Source: Coffea arabica
Taxonomy: Eukaryota > Streptophyta > Magnoliopsida > Gentianales > Rubiaceae
DNA: 64,000 nt
Assembly (NCBI RefSeq): GCF_036785885.1
Contig: NC_092328.1
Coordinates: forward strand, 14,406,111-14,470,110
Reading direction: 5' to 3'
Below are positions 20,343-30,239 of this stretch, one piece after another (within the stretch, counting starts at the first letter, position 1; every line of letters starts with the position of its first letter). The position numbers were made by a program, and so were the translations under genes. The notes beneath the pieces are model-generated. The model saw only the letters and a list, made by a program, of their open reading frames with translations, did not search any database and was not told where the DNA came from.

Positions 20343-20709
20343 AATGATGGCCCAAAGAACTGATCGGGAATATACAAATTATTTAAGAACCCAAAGAGAT
20401 TCTCCTCAACTCCTAAACAAAGAAGCAGTTCTTCAATCCAGAGGATATCAATATTTTATTCCAACCAGCAATGGAAGACAAAGCATTCCAGCCTATCAAA
20501 TTTCCAAACATGATACAGTTTACATACAGAGAAGCCCTTTGGCAACCCTTACAGCAAAAGAGAGAGCTTTCCTTCTTCAAAGAGTGATTCAGAAAAATAC
20601 TATTAGAATTCAAGTTCTACGAAGAGCAGGAAGGAATGAAGAATTTCTTCAACATTACAAAGACCAAAATAAACAATTATCTAACCAACTTAAAGATGTT
20701 GTTTATTGA
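20332..20709 (+). CDS. Viral ORF2a, 125 residues, array copy 2
   Basis: Identical in translation to 12743-13120; ends at the TGA shared by all copies. Function unknown. It contains 'ttgattttgcagg' immediately after its last codon, which resembles a 3' splice site; this could join the downstream frame to an upstream exon, but no partner donor was established. Confidence 0.6.
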   Translation: MDREMMAQRTDREYTNYLRTQRDSPQLLNKEAVLQSRGYQYFIPTSNGRQSIPAYQISKHDTVYIQRSPLATLTAKERAFLLQRVIQKNTIRIQVLRRAGRNEEFLQHYKDQNKQLSNQLKDVVY

Positions 20710-20721
20710 TTTTGCAGGAAT

Positions 20722-21948
20722 ATGGATTCAAAAGCAGGAAATTCTAGACCAAAGACTCCTCAAGATTATGAGATGAGTCTTACTCCTGTAACTCAAAATA
20801 GATTCCAATTACTATCAGACTTTCCAGCACTGACCTACAGTCAAGCTGCTTGTACTCCAATTTCCTCTCAAATTAGACCAATCCAACAAATACCAAAATC
20901 CCCAGAAAAATTCACAGAAAATACCTATTTTACAAAACCATTTACCCAACATATTACTTTAACAAGATTCCAAGAAATACCAATATATTCTACACTCAAT
21001 CAGCTTACTCAAAAAATCTTTCCTCAAAAATGTTATTGGCAAGCTGATGATCCTTCAAAAAATTTGGATTATTACGAACTAATTCTTACAGATACTCAAT
21101 CTGTAGAAATATTCCCCATTCCAGACAAAAAGAATCCAAATATAATTAGCCATTCTAAGTGTATAATAAAGAAAGTTTGTTCATCAAATGAATGGACTTC
21201 TCTTTATTCCAAAAAATCATTCTCAGTCAGATTCATTCCAGATGGATTCACATATCAAGATTATAAAATGGCATGGTATCGTGTTTTTTTATACAGACCA
21301 TTCAATCATTCATGGTTCTTCACATTCAAAGAAAGTTGTGCCAGAGAATTTCCAATTTGGTTCAATCATTGGTGGCAATGGTTCGGCCCTCAAAAGGAAA
21401 TATTACCTCCAAATGTGTTAATGGGATTTCAGACTTATCTCAAAAGAGCAAAGGGGGAAGAGTATATAAGACCTATATTATTCCATATGGAATTCAAAGT
21501 ACCATGGATATTTTGCTGGAGTTTCAAAATTCATCAAGAATTAGAAAAACCTCTTCCAATGTCACTAGTCAGAGAATTCAAAATCAAATGGTGGACTGGA
21601 TTCAATCAAGAATTCGGAGATCAAACCAATGTGATAAGATTCTTGACTACTGGAGACAAACTAAAGTGGACAAGACAGCCAACTAATATTCCAACCACTA
21701 CACCTACTCCAACCACTCCAAAGAAAGATAAAGAAAAGATGACAGATATGGCATCCGAAGAAATTGCAAGCAACTTTCTGATAAAGCAAATGATGCAGAA
21801 TCCCGAGATACTCAAAGAATATTTGAATTATTTGCAAAAGCCAGATAAGAAAGAAGAAACTGACAAAATTGAGAAGTCAGCTGGATCATCCGAATCCACT
21901 TTTGATCCCTTTGGTGGACCATGCGGACAAGACCCAAATGACTTTTGA
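20722..21948 (+). CDS. Viral ORF2b, 408 residues, array copy 2
   Basis: Identical in translation to 13133-14359, with the same Trp-rich cluster, Pro/Thr linker and GGPCG C-terminal region. Being open in both array copies while ORF1 is broken could reflect chance, later origin of the duplication, or retained function. Confidence 0.65.
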   Translation: MDSKAGNSRPKTPQDYEMSLTPVTQNRFQLLSDFPALTYSQAACTPISSQIRPIQQIPKSPEKFTENTYFTKPFTQHITLTRFQEIPIYSTLNQLTQKIFPQKCYWQADDPSKNLDYYELILTDTQSVEIFPIPDKKNPNIISHSKCIIKKVCSSNEWTSLYSKKSFSVRFIPDGFTYQDYKMAWYRVFLYRPFNHSWFFTFKESCAREFPIWFNHWWQWFGPQKEILPPNVLMGFQTYLKRAKGEEYIRPILFHMEFKVPWIFCWSFKIHQELEKPLPMSLVREFKIKWWTGFNQEFGDQTNVIRFLTTGDKLKWTRQPTNIPTTTPTPTTPKKDKEKMTDMASEEIASNFLIKQMMQNPEILKEYLNYLQKPDKKEETDKIEKSAGSSESTFDPFGGPCGQDPNDF

Positions 21949-22022
21949 AAAAAGATGTCGGCCACAATTCAAGAAAAGAAAATGAAATTCAAATGCAGAT
22001 GAAATGCAAAGGCAGACATCCC

Positions 22023-22030
22023 TATAAATA
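22023..22030 (+). promoter_or_regulatory. Viral TATA box, array copy 2
   Basis: tataaata at exactly 7,589 bp from the copy at 14434; leader and movement protein follow in the same layout. Confidence 0.7.
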
Positions 22031-22299
22031 GATTCAAAATCAGAGGAAGAAGCATCGGTGAATAACCAAGCAATCCTCTTTTGTTAAACCATTAGCAAAC
22101 ATCCCAATCTCTCTTATTCAATCCCTTTGTATTCAACCACTCTTGTATCCTTTCAATATTTTAATAAGAAGAACAAAGTTTGGATTCCACAATTGTTTGA
22201 TTCAAGCTTCCGTTAGCAACTCAAAAATTTTGTAAGTTCCATTATTTAAGTTACAGTCTATGCTCATTTCAAGTACATTTCAAGTAACCTAGGTAGAAG

Positions 22300-22313
22300 T
22301 GGTATCAGAGCCA
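22300..22313 (+). promoter_or_regulatory. tRNA-Met primer-binding site, array copy 2
   Basis: tggtatcagagcca, identical context to 14711-14724. Confidence 0.92.
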
Positions 22314-22545
22314 CACGCGTAGCATGCATATTTAAGACTTTGAATTATTATTACCTTATTTGAATTACTCTCTATTTTGATTTGGCTAATTCATGCATTT
22401 ATGTTTACATATTTTATTAAACTTTTACTGAAATCATTGGTAAGACTTGAAGCCTTGTGAGACCGTTGGTAAGTCCAGGGTAGGATGTTCCCGGCATAGT
22501 GCTCAGTTGTTCCTGACTAGGTAAAACTTTAAATAAATATTAAAC

Positions 22546-23646
22546 ATGGCTGCATTTCTTAGACAATTAAAAATAGGATCTAATTCAAAGCAAGATAATA
22601 TAGTACAAAGTCATGAATATCATATGCCTATAAATAATTCAGATTGGACTATTCCAGAAGAAAAAATAGAACATATTTATAGAATAGACCCGTTAGATTT
22701 CAAAACAGCTTTATCAGTTAAAACACATGAAGAAATAATATCTATTCAAGAAGAATATCAATCAATTCCATTACTAAATCATAGTACAATTCAGAAATAT
22801 TTAAGTAAAGGATATCGATACATTCATATAGGTTTACTACAAATTGCAGTAAAACCCTTATTCCATTTAGGAGTAGACACTCCAATATATTTAGCATTAA
22901 GAGATACTAGACTCAAAAGATATAAAATTTCTTTACTTTCTATGATTCAAACAAATGTATGTAATGGACCTATATATTTTAACTGTGCTCCAAATTTTTC
23001 AATAGACTTAACAGACCCACATATTTTGAATTCAGTCATATTAGATATTCATCTACAAGGAAATGAATTTGAAAAACCCACAAAGAATTTTGCAATAATA
23101 TATAGAATATATTATAGACCTTTATCTTCACACTTAAATCCCAAATTTATAATGACTCCAACTCTTAAAGAAGGAACAACTTTATTACAAGTAGATGCAG
23201 ATAGACCTACAACTTATACTCCAAAAAGATTAAAATGGAATGAAATAACCATACCTAGTGAATTTGAAATTAAAAATCCACAAATAGCAAGAAATATAGA
23301 ACAGACAACTGCAGAAGATATTATAGAAAAACCTGATGGAAATACTTTAATAAGATTTTCAAGAATCTCTTCATTAAGAGAAAGACCTGATTCAACTTAT
23401 TCTTGGTTACCAGCAAGACATTCTAATTATGAAGCAACTGAAATAAATTTTCCTTTAGAAAGTACTTCAACTTTTAAATATAAAACTCCTGTTCCAGAAG
23501 TCATAAATCAAAATCAATCAGAATATTCCCCAACTCATTCACAAATGAAAGGAGAAATAAATGTTATAAATAAACCATATAAAATAAATCATAAATATTT
23601 ACAAGAAGATTTTGATGATGAAGAAAATACTGAAAAAAGAATTTGA
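22546..23646 (+). pseudogene. ORF1 N-terminal part: movement protein, second array copy
   Basis: 366 codons, identical in translation to 14957-16057, closing at the same TGA (23644-23646). It leads in frame into the partial coat-protein segment that follows. Confidence 0.88.
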
Positions 23647-24650
23647 TTTTTCCAATTAAAATCAGAATATAAAGAAAAATTAATATTAGAATGGAAAGAT
23701 GAATTAGAAAAAAGAAATTTTGATTTTTCTTTCTTTACTTGGCTATCATTCTATATAGGAATAAATGATGTCTATAATACACCACAAATTAATGTTCAAA
23801 CTAATTTATATAAAAAATGAAAATTAAAAGATGATCAAATTATAACATCTATACATCCTCCATTACAAGAAGTAAAAATAAACATCGGTCAAGGAGATAT
23901 AATAGCCTCACCTTTTAAAAAGGGTAGAGAAGTTGAATCCAGTACAAATAACACTATAAATTTAGAAGATATCAAAAAGATTTATCAACAAAATAATTAT
24001 ACAAATCAAATTCTTCATACAATATCTCAACATATGGAAGTATTAAATACAAAAATTGATACATTAAAGAAACCAGAATCTAAATTCCCTAATGACATTT
24101 CAGCACCACATTTCCAGCCTAGAAGTTTGACAAGAGAAAAAGAACAAGAATTAATCCAAAATATTAATAATCAAAAAATAAATACTACAGACAATATATT
24201 AAATAGAATATCACAATCATTACAGAATTTATCTAAGCCTCAAACTCCTAAAATAAATACATTAGATCAAATAATAGAAGACAATTCATCTGAAGATATA
24301 AATAATTCATCTGAAGAATCAATAAATTCAGAAATCGAAGAAAATATAATTTTTCCAATAGAAAAACAATTTGAAGAAAAAGAAGATAATCGAATAAATA
24401 AAATTAAAAGAAGAAGAACTTATAATAGAAATGATAATAAAAATTGGAAAATGGTAAGTACAAAGAATTATTATTCAAGACCTAGTCCTCCAGATATCCA
24501 ATATGAAGAAAGATCAAAATTTCGTACCACTAAATATGAGGGAGACTCAATTTATGAATGGAATATAGATGGCAAAGTAGAATATGAAGTATTAAATAAT
24601 TTACAAGAAATGGGAATGGCTAGATTAGCTTATAAAATAAAAAATATTCA
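23647..24650 (+). pseudogene. Truncated coat-protein segment at the right edge of the array
   Basis: Continues from the second movement-protein copy and repeats the TGA at 23818-23820. From about 24300 it carries edge-lineage differences (SEIEEN, KYEGDS, GKVEYE). At about 24647-24656 it is joined within 'attcaagaaa' to sequence downstream of ORF2, removing the rest of ORF1 and ORF2. Confidence 0.85.
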
Positions 24651-24982
24651 AGAAAAGAAAATGAAATTCAAATGCAGATGAAATGCAAAGGCAGACGTCC
24701 CTATAAATAGATTCAAAATCAGAGGAAGAAGCATCGGTGAATAACCAAGCAATCCTCTTTTGTTAAACCATTAGCAAACATCCCAATCTCTCTTATTCAA
24801 TCCCTTTGTATTCAACCACTCTTGTATCCTTTCAATATTTTAATAAGAAGAACAAAGTTTGGATTCCACAATTGTCTGATTCAAGCTTCCGTTAGCAACT
24901 CAAAAATTTTGTAAGTTCCATTATTTAAGTTACAGTCTATGCTCATTTCAAGTACATTTCAAGTAACCTGGGTAGAAGTGGT
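24647..24982 (+). pseudogene. Viral fragment: promoter and leader, cut inside the primer-binding site
   Basis: Matches about 14378-14715 of the array: TATA at 24702-24709 and the leader up to 'agtggta', after which the primer site is lost. It then jumps to movement-protein sequence. Confidence 0.8.
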
Positions 24983-25238
24983 AGAAGAATATCAATCAAT
25001 TCCATTACTAAATCATAGTACAATTCAGAAATATTTAAGGTTCTTTTTCTCTTGTCAAACTTCTAGGCTGGAAATGTGGTGCTGAAATGTCATTAGGGAA
25101 TTTGGATTCTGGTTTCTTTAATGTATCAATTTTTGTATTTAATACTTCCATATGTTGAGATATTGTATGAAGAATTTGATTTGTATAATTATTTTGTTGA
25201 TAAATCTTTTTGATATCTTCGAATCAGGTTACTGAAAT
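24983..25238. pseudogene. Right-edge mosaic: movement-protein scrap, inverted coat-protein scrap, filler
   Basis: 24983-25039 matches the movement protein near 15160-15215 (plus strand). 25040-25220 is the reverse complement of the coat-protein N-terminal region (about 8785-8963). 25221-25238 has no evident source. The 54-bp host repeat follows directly. Confidence 0.75.
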
Positions 25239-25292
25239 CATTTGGTGGTGAATTGAGGAGTGCAAATCCGGGATCTAGTGTGCTTGTTGAGA
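25239..25292. repeat. 54-bp direct repeat flanking the viral insert, right copy
   Basis: Identical to 2648-2701; here it continues into intact transposase sequence (TDVDED) on its right. Confidence 0.93.
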
Positions 25293-26748
25293 CTGATGTA
25301 GATGAAGATCATGTTTCCAGATTTAGAAGGCTGTATATGTGCTTAGAACTAATAAATAGAGGTTTTTTAGCTGGCTGTAGAAAGTGGATTGGGTTAGATG
25401 GTTGCTTCCTAAAAGGTCCACATGATGGGCAACTTTCATTAGGAGTTGGAATGGATGGTGATAACAAAATGTTTCCATTGGCTTTGTCAGTTGTTAGGGC
25501 AGAAAATTATGATAACTTGAGTTGGTCTTTAGGATTGCTTGTACAAGATTTGAAAATTTCGGACTCTAGTACTTGGTGCATTATGACTGACAAACAAAAG
25601 GTAGTATTTATTAGCTATATTACCATATCAAATTTTGTTGTTATGTTAAACTATTGATATTAGTGTTGCATATGTGATTGTTGTGCTGTGTTGCACAGGG
25701 TCTAATTCAAGCAGTTACGGACAAACTTCCACAAGCTGAGCATAGCTGTTGTGTCCAACACCTTTACACCAACTTCAAGCAAATGCAAAGAGGCCTTCCT
25801 CTTAAAGAAAGGCTTTGGAGATGTGCAAGGGCTTCATATATAACTCAGCTCAAAATAGAAATGGAGATGATGAAGCAAGAGTCAAAGGATGCATATGCAT
25901 GGTTGGATGAAAAGGACCCCAATACTTGGTCTAGGGCTCATTTCAAGACTAGATTGGATTGCAATATATTGGTTAATAATATGTGTGAATCTTTTAATTT
26001 AATTATTTTAAAGACACGATCATTGCCTATCGTAGGCATGTTGCAGACTATTTACTTATATGTGTTGAAGAGAATGGAGAAGAATAGAGAGACAATGTCC
26101 AAGCATGAAGGTTAAGCTACTTGCTTACTGTTTTTTATCACAATTTTTAAAGTTACACTATGTTCAATATCTAATTTGCTCTTTTATTTTTCATGTCTCT
26201 TATGTCCAACAATTTTTGACATTCTTGAGAAGGCCAAGAAAGAGCAATGCATGTGCATTTGCTACTATGCTAGCATGATGAAGTATCAAATATGTTGTCC
26301 TTTCAGTGACCAGTTTGCCGTTGATTTGAGGAGCATGACCTACACTTGTAGAAAATGGCAACTGAGGGGAATCCTATGTGGCCATGCAGTTGCTGCTATT
26401 AATAGGAGACATGCCAAATCAGAAAAAAAAAATATAGCACCCATCTACTGGAAGAGTACATACATGAAGAGTTATGAACCTATGTTGAATCCAATCGATG
26501 GTCCTAATCTGTGGGCCCAAGTAGATTTACCATCAATGAGGCCTCCAAAATATGGGAAATCACCTGGAAGACCGAAAAAGGTGAGGAACAAGGGACCAGA
26601 TGAAGATAGGAACAAGCAGTTATATGTGAATCCATCTAAACCTCACAAAGTCAGCAAGATTGGCACTAAGATGAGCTGTAGTCTATGCAAGAAATACGAA
26701 CATAATAGGAGGAGTTGCCCTAAAAAAACCAACAAACTGCTGCAGTAG
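25239..26748 (+). pseudogene. MULE transposase, 3' part (DDE core, SWIM finger, zinc knuckle)
   Basis: Resumes the transposase at the 54-bp repeat. First catalytic Asp in WIGLDGCFLKG (about 25390-25425), second in WCIMTDKQKG, Glu in NNMCESFN (about 25975-26000), the standard MULE DDE layout. A GT-AG intron fits 25601-25698 (exon ends ACAAAAG, acceptor TTGCACAG). A second donor fits after 26111, but its acceptor is unclear: only 'tttttcatg' precedes the LCPTIF segment at about 26205. A SWIM finger (CRKW...CGHAV, about 26345-26392) and a CCHC knuckle (CSLCKKYEHNRRSC, about 26676-26717) follow. This half is better preserved than the 5' part. Confidence 0.85.
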
Positions 26749-27444
26749 AAAAGAGACCAGATGGGCATATGGATAAGGAATCTAGTGGGAACAGCACACA
26801 ACAAACAGATGCCATCAGAAATGAAACAAGGCATACTAGTACTAGTCCAAGTACTGCTAGAGCTGCATAGCTGCTCCTCAAAATCAGACTGAACAGAAAA
26901 TTAATGGAGAATAACCAATCAAGGGCACAAGAAAATGCTCATTTTGCAGGAAACCTGGTCATTCAAAGAAAGGTTGCAAGCTGAGGAAATGGATCTTTAG
27001 AAACTCACTGGACATGACCGGAGAACTTGGACTCAACAGTGTTGCAACTGATTCTCTGATTAAGCCATATGAGACAGCTTCAAAGGAAATTGAATCTGGA
27101 CATGTCAGTGCTTTGAAATTTGCATTTGTTGTTGTGTGAGATACAAATATGTTCACTCTCGTATTAACTACTTGTTATCTCCTGACATGTAGTTGAACTC
27201 CAATACTGGTGACAAACTTTATTCACACAATCCAGGGATAACAATGAAACCACCAGACTCTTACATTGATGATAGGCAGACAGAAGAGCTGTCAACTAGT
27301 CGTGTCACCAGACGATTTCAACCAACCCCCTTCACTTGGAGGGGGAACATGTGTGTAAATCTATCTACATTGCAGGCAACAGCAGGTCATATGAATAATT
27401 CAACCAGCATTGGCCAATGTTCAGCTCTACAGGAATGCAAATGA
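26749..27444 (+). pseudogene. Transposase C-terminal tail region with a second zinc knuckle
   Basis: Past the stop at 26746-26748, short frames continue transposase-like sequence. A second CCHC knuckle (CSFCRKPGHSKKGC) lies at about 26940-26982, and an unassigned Thr/Ser-rich frame runs at 27193-27444. They probably represent further exons or the frame-shifted C-terminus of the transposase; splice sites were not resolved. Confidence 0.4.
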
Positions 27445-28143
27445 AGCTGCAAACTTAGAAAATTTAAATCACACAAGAAAATAGTTGTGTTTTGTAAATG
27501 GCAATGTGCTGCAGCTCTATGTTTAGCTGGGTTTTGTGAATTTCTATTGCTATAAATTGTTCACATTATATTTTGGGGAGCTGATGTTTTGTAAATGGCA
27601 ACTGATGTTGTAAATGCCAAGAAATTTTTGCTATTGTTTTGTAAATTTGTGAAACGTCTGGTCTTTTGGTGTAAGGCTAAACATGCCTTCTTCTTAAATG
27701 ATCAAATTCAGTCCATTTTCAATTGCATCTATTGTCTCAATAGTTGGTGGTGTTACAAATGTTTACAGGTTTATCATTTACTCTCAAAAGTAGTTCAATA
27801 AGTTGGGACACTTCAGTCCCTCAACTATACAAAAGGGATAGTTCAATCCCAATGCTTCATTAGCTAGGGACACTTAGGTCCCTAAAGTTCAAACAAAAGA
27901 GCACATAATCCCCTAAACTAAAAATTGTATCCAAAATTAGTGAACCTAGTGCTCCTTCAAGCATATGCTACATTACACCAGAACCGCAGCTTATACATAG
28001 AGAGAAAAATTACATCTTTTCCATCCCAATTACATAGCACCATTATGCATTGCATTGCATGTTGCTCTATGTTATTCTACTACACCATTGCTTCTTTTCC
28101 CACATAAATGGACATGTTTCTTGTCAAACTCCAATGATGACCT
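27445..28143. other. MULE 3' region without a recognisable gene
   Basis: AT-rich. At about 27800-27920 there are blocks such as 'gggacacttaggtccctaaa' that resemble a segment of the MULE terminal repeat, so a partial internal repeat may be present. No other structure seen. Confidence 0.5.
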
Positions 28144-28375
28144 TCATGGCCCAAATTTGAACAAAAGCATCCATATAACAACAACAACCCAGTGAAGAAA
28201 CAAGTACATCTTTAGCCTTCTTAGTTTTGCTTCCTGCAGCTTTGAGTTCTCTTGCAACCTCTCAATCTTAGATTTCAATTTGTTTTTTGTTCTTATTAGT
28301 CCAGAGATTATATCCTTGGACCTTTGACACATCTCAAGATCCACCCAATCCCAATAATTGCATTCCCCCGTTTCC
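28144..28375 (-). pseudogene. GRF-type zinc finger / coiled-coil / membrane-anchor protein, C-terminal exon
   Basis: Minus-strand frame following an acceptor-like 'aatgtag' at about 28376. It reads ECNYWDWVDLEMC, which fits the second half of plant GRF zinc fingers. A Lys/Glu-rich coiled coil (RTKNKLKSKIERLQENSKLQ) and a hydrophobic C-terminal segment (LFLHWVVVVIWMLLF) come next. The first half of the finger is not clear; a short Cys-containing frame at about 28400-28502 could be a decayed first exon. GRF-TM proteins of this form are common near plant transposons. Here the gene sits inside the MULE, antisense and convergent to the transposase. Confidence 0.6.
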
Positions 28376-28855
28376 TACATTAATAACACCATTGAGAGAG
28401 TAAATACAAGTTTACTTAGGTGCATTGCATACAAATCGGAACCATAGGGGAAGAAGTACAAACAGATATAATGGAAATGGAATTATCCTGTAATTTGGAC
28501 ATTGACAAAACCTTCTTCTTGGGTTTAAATCTGTCCATGATGTCATCATCAATGCTTGTTTTCCACTGTTGCATGTGTCCCTAACTATCTCTCCTTTGTC
28601 TTCTTTCTTATCTTCAGATTTTCTAAAGCTCTCAACCTCTTAGTTCTTACCCCTCATTTGGATATTCAACCAATTGCTCTCTTTTTTATTAGGACACATC
28701 TCTTCCCTTTTATGAATTGGATCGAGTCAATTATATCACCTAAATGTGCCTGATAAAATGAGGGAAAGTTTCCCTCCTTTTCCCTCCTTTGTGCTAAATA
28801 AATTTCTTTCTTTTTATATCTTTTCTCTGAATTTGCATCCCTGCCCTTGGTCAAT

Positions 28856-29026
28856 GGCGCTTGTTTTGCACGCTCAGAAAACCCTGACGATTTTGTGGAT
28901 TTTGTCAACAATTTTACTTAATTGGGACGGATTCAATAGTTTGAGGACCTAAGTGTCCCATTTTAAAGTTTAGGGACTGAAGTGAAAAATCGGATATAGT
29001 TTAGGGTGTCTAAATAGAATTTACCC
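28856..29026 (-). repeat. Right terminal inverted repeat of the MULE
   Basis: Reverse complement aligns with 192-362 from gggtaaattc to gcgcc; similarity stops at the same internal point in both arms. Confidence 0.9.
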
Positions 29027-29035
29027 AATTTCATT
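29027..29035. repeat. Right 9-bp target-site duplication of the MULE
   Basis: aatttcatt, identical to 183-191. Confidence 0.9.
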
Positions 29036-29882
29036 TGTTGCTCTGCTACTAACTTAGTGGGGCAACATTGTATTCCTACTTTATTCTAAAGAGGCTGATG
29101 AACTTCAAAGTTTATGATGGCTAGTTAATGGTGGAGCGAATACAACGAATTCATTTATGTTTCGACAATTAGCGTGAAACTGCTGATCTATAGAAGAAAG
29201 TTATACTATTTTTAATGTGAATGAGTTATGGATCCAGCCTTGATAAGTTTAAGTTAATTAAAGTAGCCACATGCAATGAGGCTCAATTATAATTTAGCCC
29301 CTTTATTCACAAAGTATGCAGATCAAACCCCATGACTAATAGTCAAAGCCGTGAAATGAACTTTGATTTATGTCAGTAGCTGAAAAGACAATTATGCCAT
29401 CAGAATTTCTAGCCTTGATAACTTCACCCTTCTCATGCCATAGGATAAAAATAGCATTCTCCTATTGGAGGAAATATGTCATTTGAAAAAGTTATATGCA
29501 TGACCCCCAAGTTTTTACCCCTTGAAGTTTGCTAGTCTCAACTAAGCATTTTGACAGGTGGTCAAATCCAAAGGAGTTCGCTCAACTCTATTCTCAATGT
29601 CATAACGACCAATTTACCCATTACTACCTATTATACCCTGTCTGGGTATAATAGCAACCAATCTGGGTATAGTTACATCCATAACATCTAAATTCAATAA
29701 TTTTCTAAACTCGTCTGGTGGTGCGTCAAAGAATTTAAGTTAAAATTTAAAAACTGAAATCTGAAGTTTGAATTCATTAAGTAATTAAATTGTTAACTAC
29801 TAAATATAATACATTTGGGTGTATTTTATATTATGTGATAAGTGAATAACTTATCAATTATTTTTTTAGAATTAATCTTTCT
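29036..29882. other. Module flank, no gene
   Basis: Matches segments near 37240-37800, 44620-45480 and 56150-56760, so it belongs to the duplicated GH3 module. It contains the uninterrupted versions of two insertion sites used in the 44-46 kb module: 'cttctcatgccatagg' (near 29432) and 'actacctattataccctg' (29623-29640). Confidence 0.7.
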
Positions 29883-30006
29883 TACACTGACAGTGTATAC
29901 ACTATCAGTCTCGGATGAATAACAACTATGCAAAATCTGAATTTGAATCCAACTTTTGCACATGTGTCATGAATCTAACGATGATAGTGTATACACTGTC
30001 AGTGTA
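29883..30006. mobile_element. Small MITE with perfect 25-bp inverted repeats
   Basis: 124 bp bounded by tacactgacagtgtatac and its reverse complement, perfect over 25 bases at each end (29883-29907 and 29982-30006). No coding capacity. In the 46-kb module only one end remains (near 46477-46497), suggesting internal deletion or a solo remnant there. Confidence 0.75.
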
Positions 30007-30239
30007 TAAAAAATTTATCCTATTTTTTAGAGCGTGTTTTGACTAGAAAATTTAGTGTCATTTAATTAATCCAAATGTTATATTTTTTTATTATCAAATG
30101 CATTCGAGTATTTTACGATCTGAATTCATTAAATTTAAGTGTTGAATTGGATTATCAAATGAAGATTTAGTTTTGCTAAATAATCCGTGCACTTGTTACC
30201 CTCGTGCCATTCATGCTTCAATTCTCACTTCCATTGTTT

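Larger units (their letters stand above)
8470..24650 (+). repeat. Head-to-tail tandem array of the viral genome, period 7,589 bp
   Basis: Every landmark recurs at exactly 7,589 bp: ORF2b starts (13133, 20722), movement-protein starts (14957, 22546), primer sites (14711, 22300) and RT starts (11357, 18946). The array holds just over two genome lengths. Predicted proteins of the two core copies are identical, including all defects. The first about 200 bp and the last about 350 bp carry a few different bases, so the core repeat is bordered by a second variant. A circular template or a concatemer explains the head-to-tail order. Confidence 0.92.
2702..25238. mobile_element. Endogenous pararetrovirus locus (Caulimoviridae, florendovirus-like), rearranged and tandem
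   Basis: Contains all the hallmarks of a plant pararetrovirus: 30K-type movement protein, coat protein with CCHC knuckle, aspartic protease, reverse transcriptase (YIDD) and RNase H, a tRNA-Met primer site (tggtatcagagcca) and a TATA promoter. No integrase and no long terminal repeats are present, so it is not an LTR retrotransposon. The order MP-CP-PR-RT-RH in one long ORF followed by a separate ORF2, and the 7.6-kb unit, fit florendoviruses best by general knowledge; phylogeny would be needed to fix the genus. All ORF1 copies are defective. The edges are mosaics of fragments in both orientations. Confidence 0.9.
192..29026 (+). mobile_element. Mutator-like transposable element (MULE) carrying a nested viral insert
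   Basis: Inverted repeats of about 171 bp (192-362 and 28856-29026), both beginning gggtaaattc, are flanked by a perfect 9-bp duplication. Between them lie a MULE transposase gene on the plus strand and a GRF-type protein remnant on the minus strand. The present span is 28.8 kb, but 22.6 kb of it is a viral insertion plus one extra 54-bp repeat, so the native element was about 6.2 kb. The transposase has several stops and frameshifts besides the insertion, so the element is not autonomous. The ends look well preserved and could in principle be mobilised in trans. Confidence 0.92.

Noticed and set aside
8470..24650. LTR retrotransposon (Ty3-like) because of RT and RNase H
   Set aside because: No integrase, no long terminal repeats, presence of a movement protein, and a tRNA-Met site in a leader that recurs once per 7.6-kb unit; this is a pararetrovirus array.
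25239..26748. Domesticated transposase (FAR1/MUG-like host gene)
   Set aside because: Inverted repeats and a perfect 9-bp duplication surround it, and its 5' half is full of stops, so it is a transposon copy and not a conserved host gene.
29883..30006. CRISPR-like or regulatory palindrome
   Set aside because: A single pair of 25-bp inverted ends around unique sequence in a plant genome is a MITE, not a repeat array.
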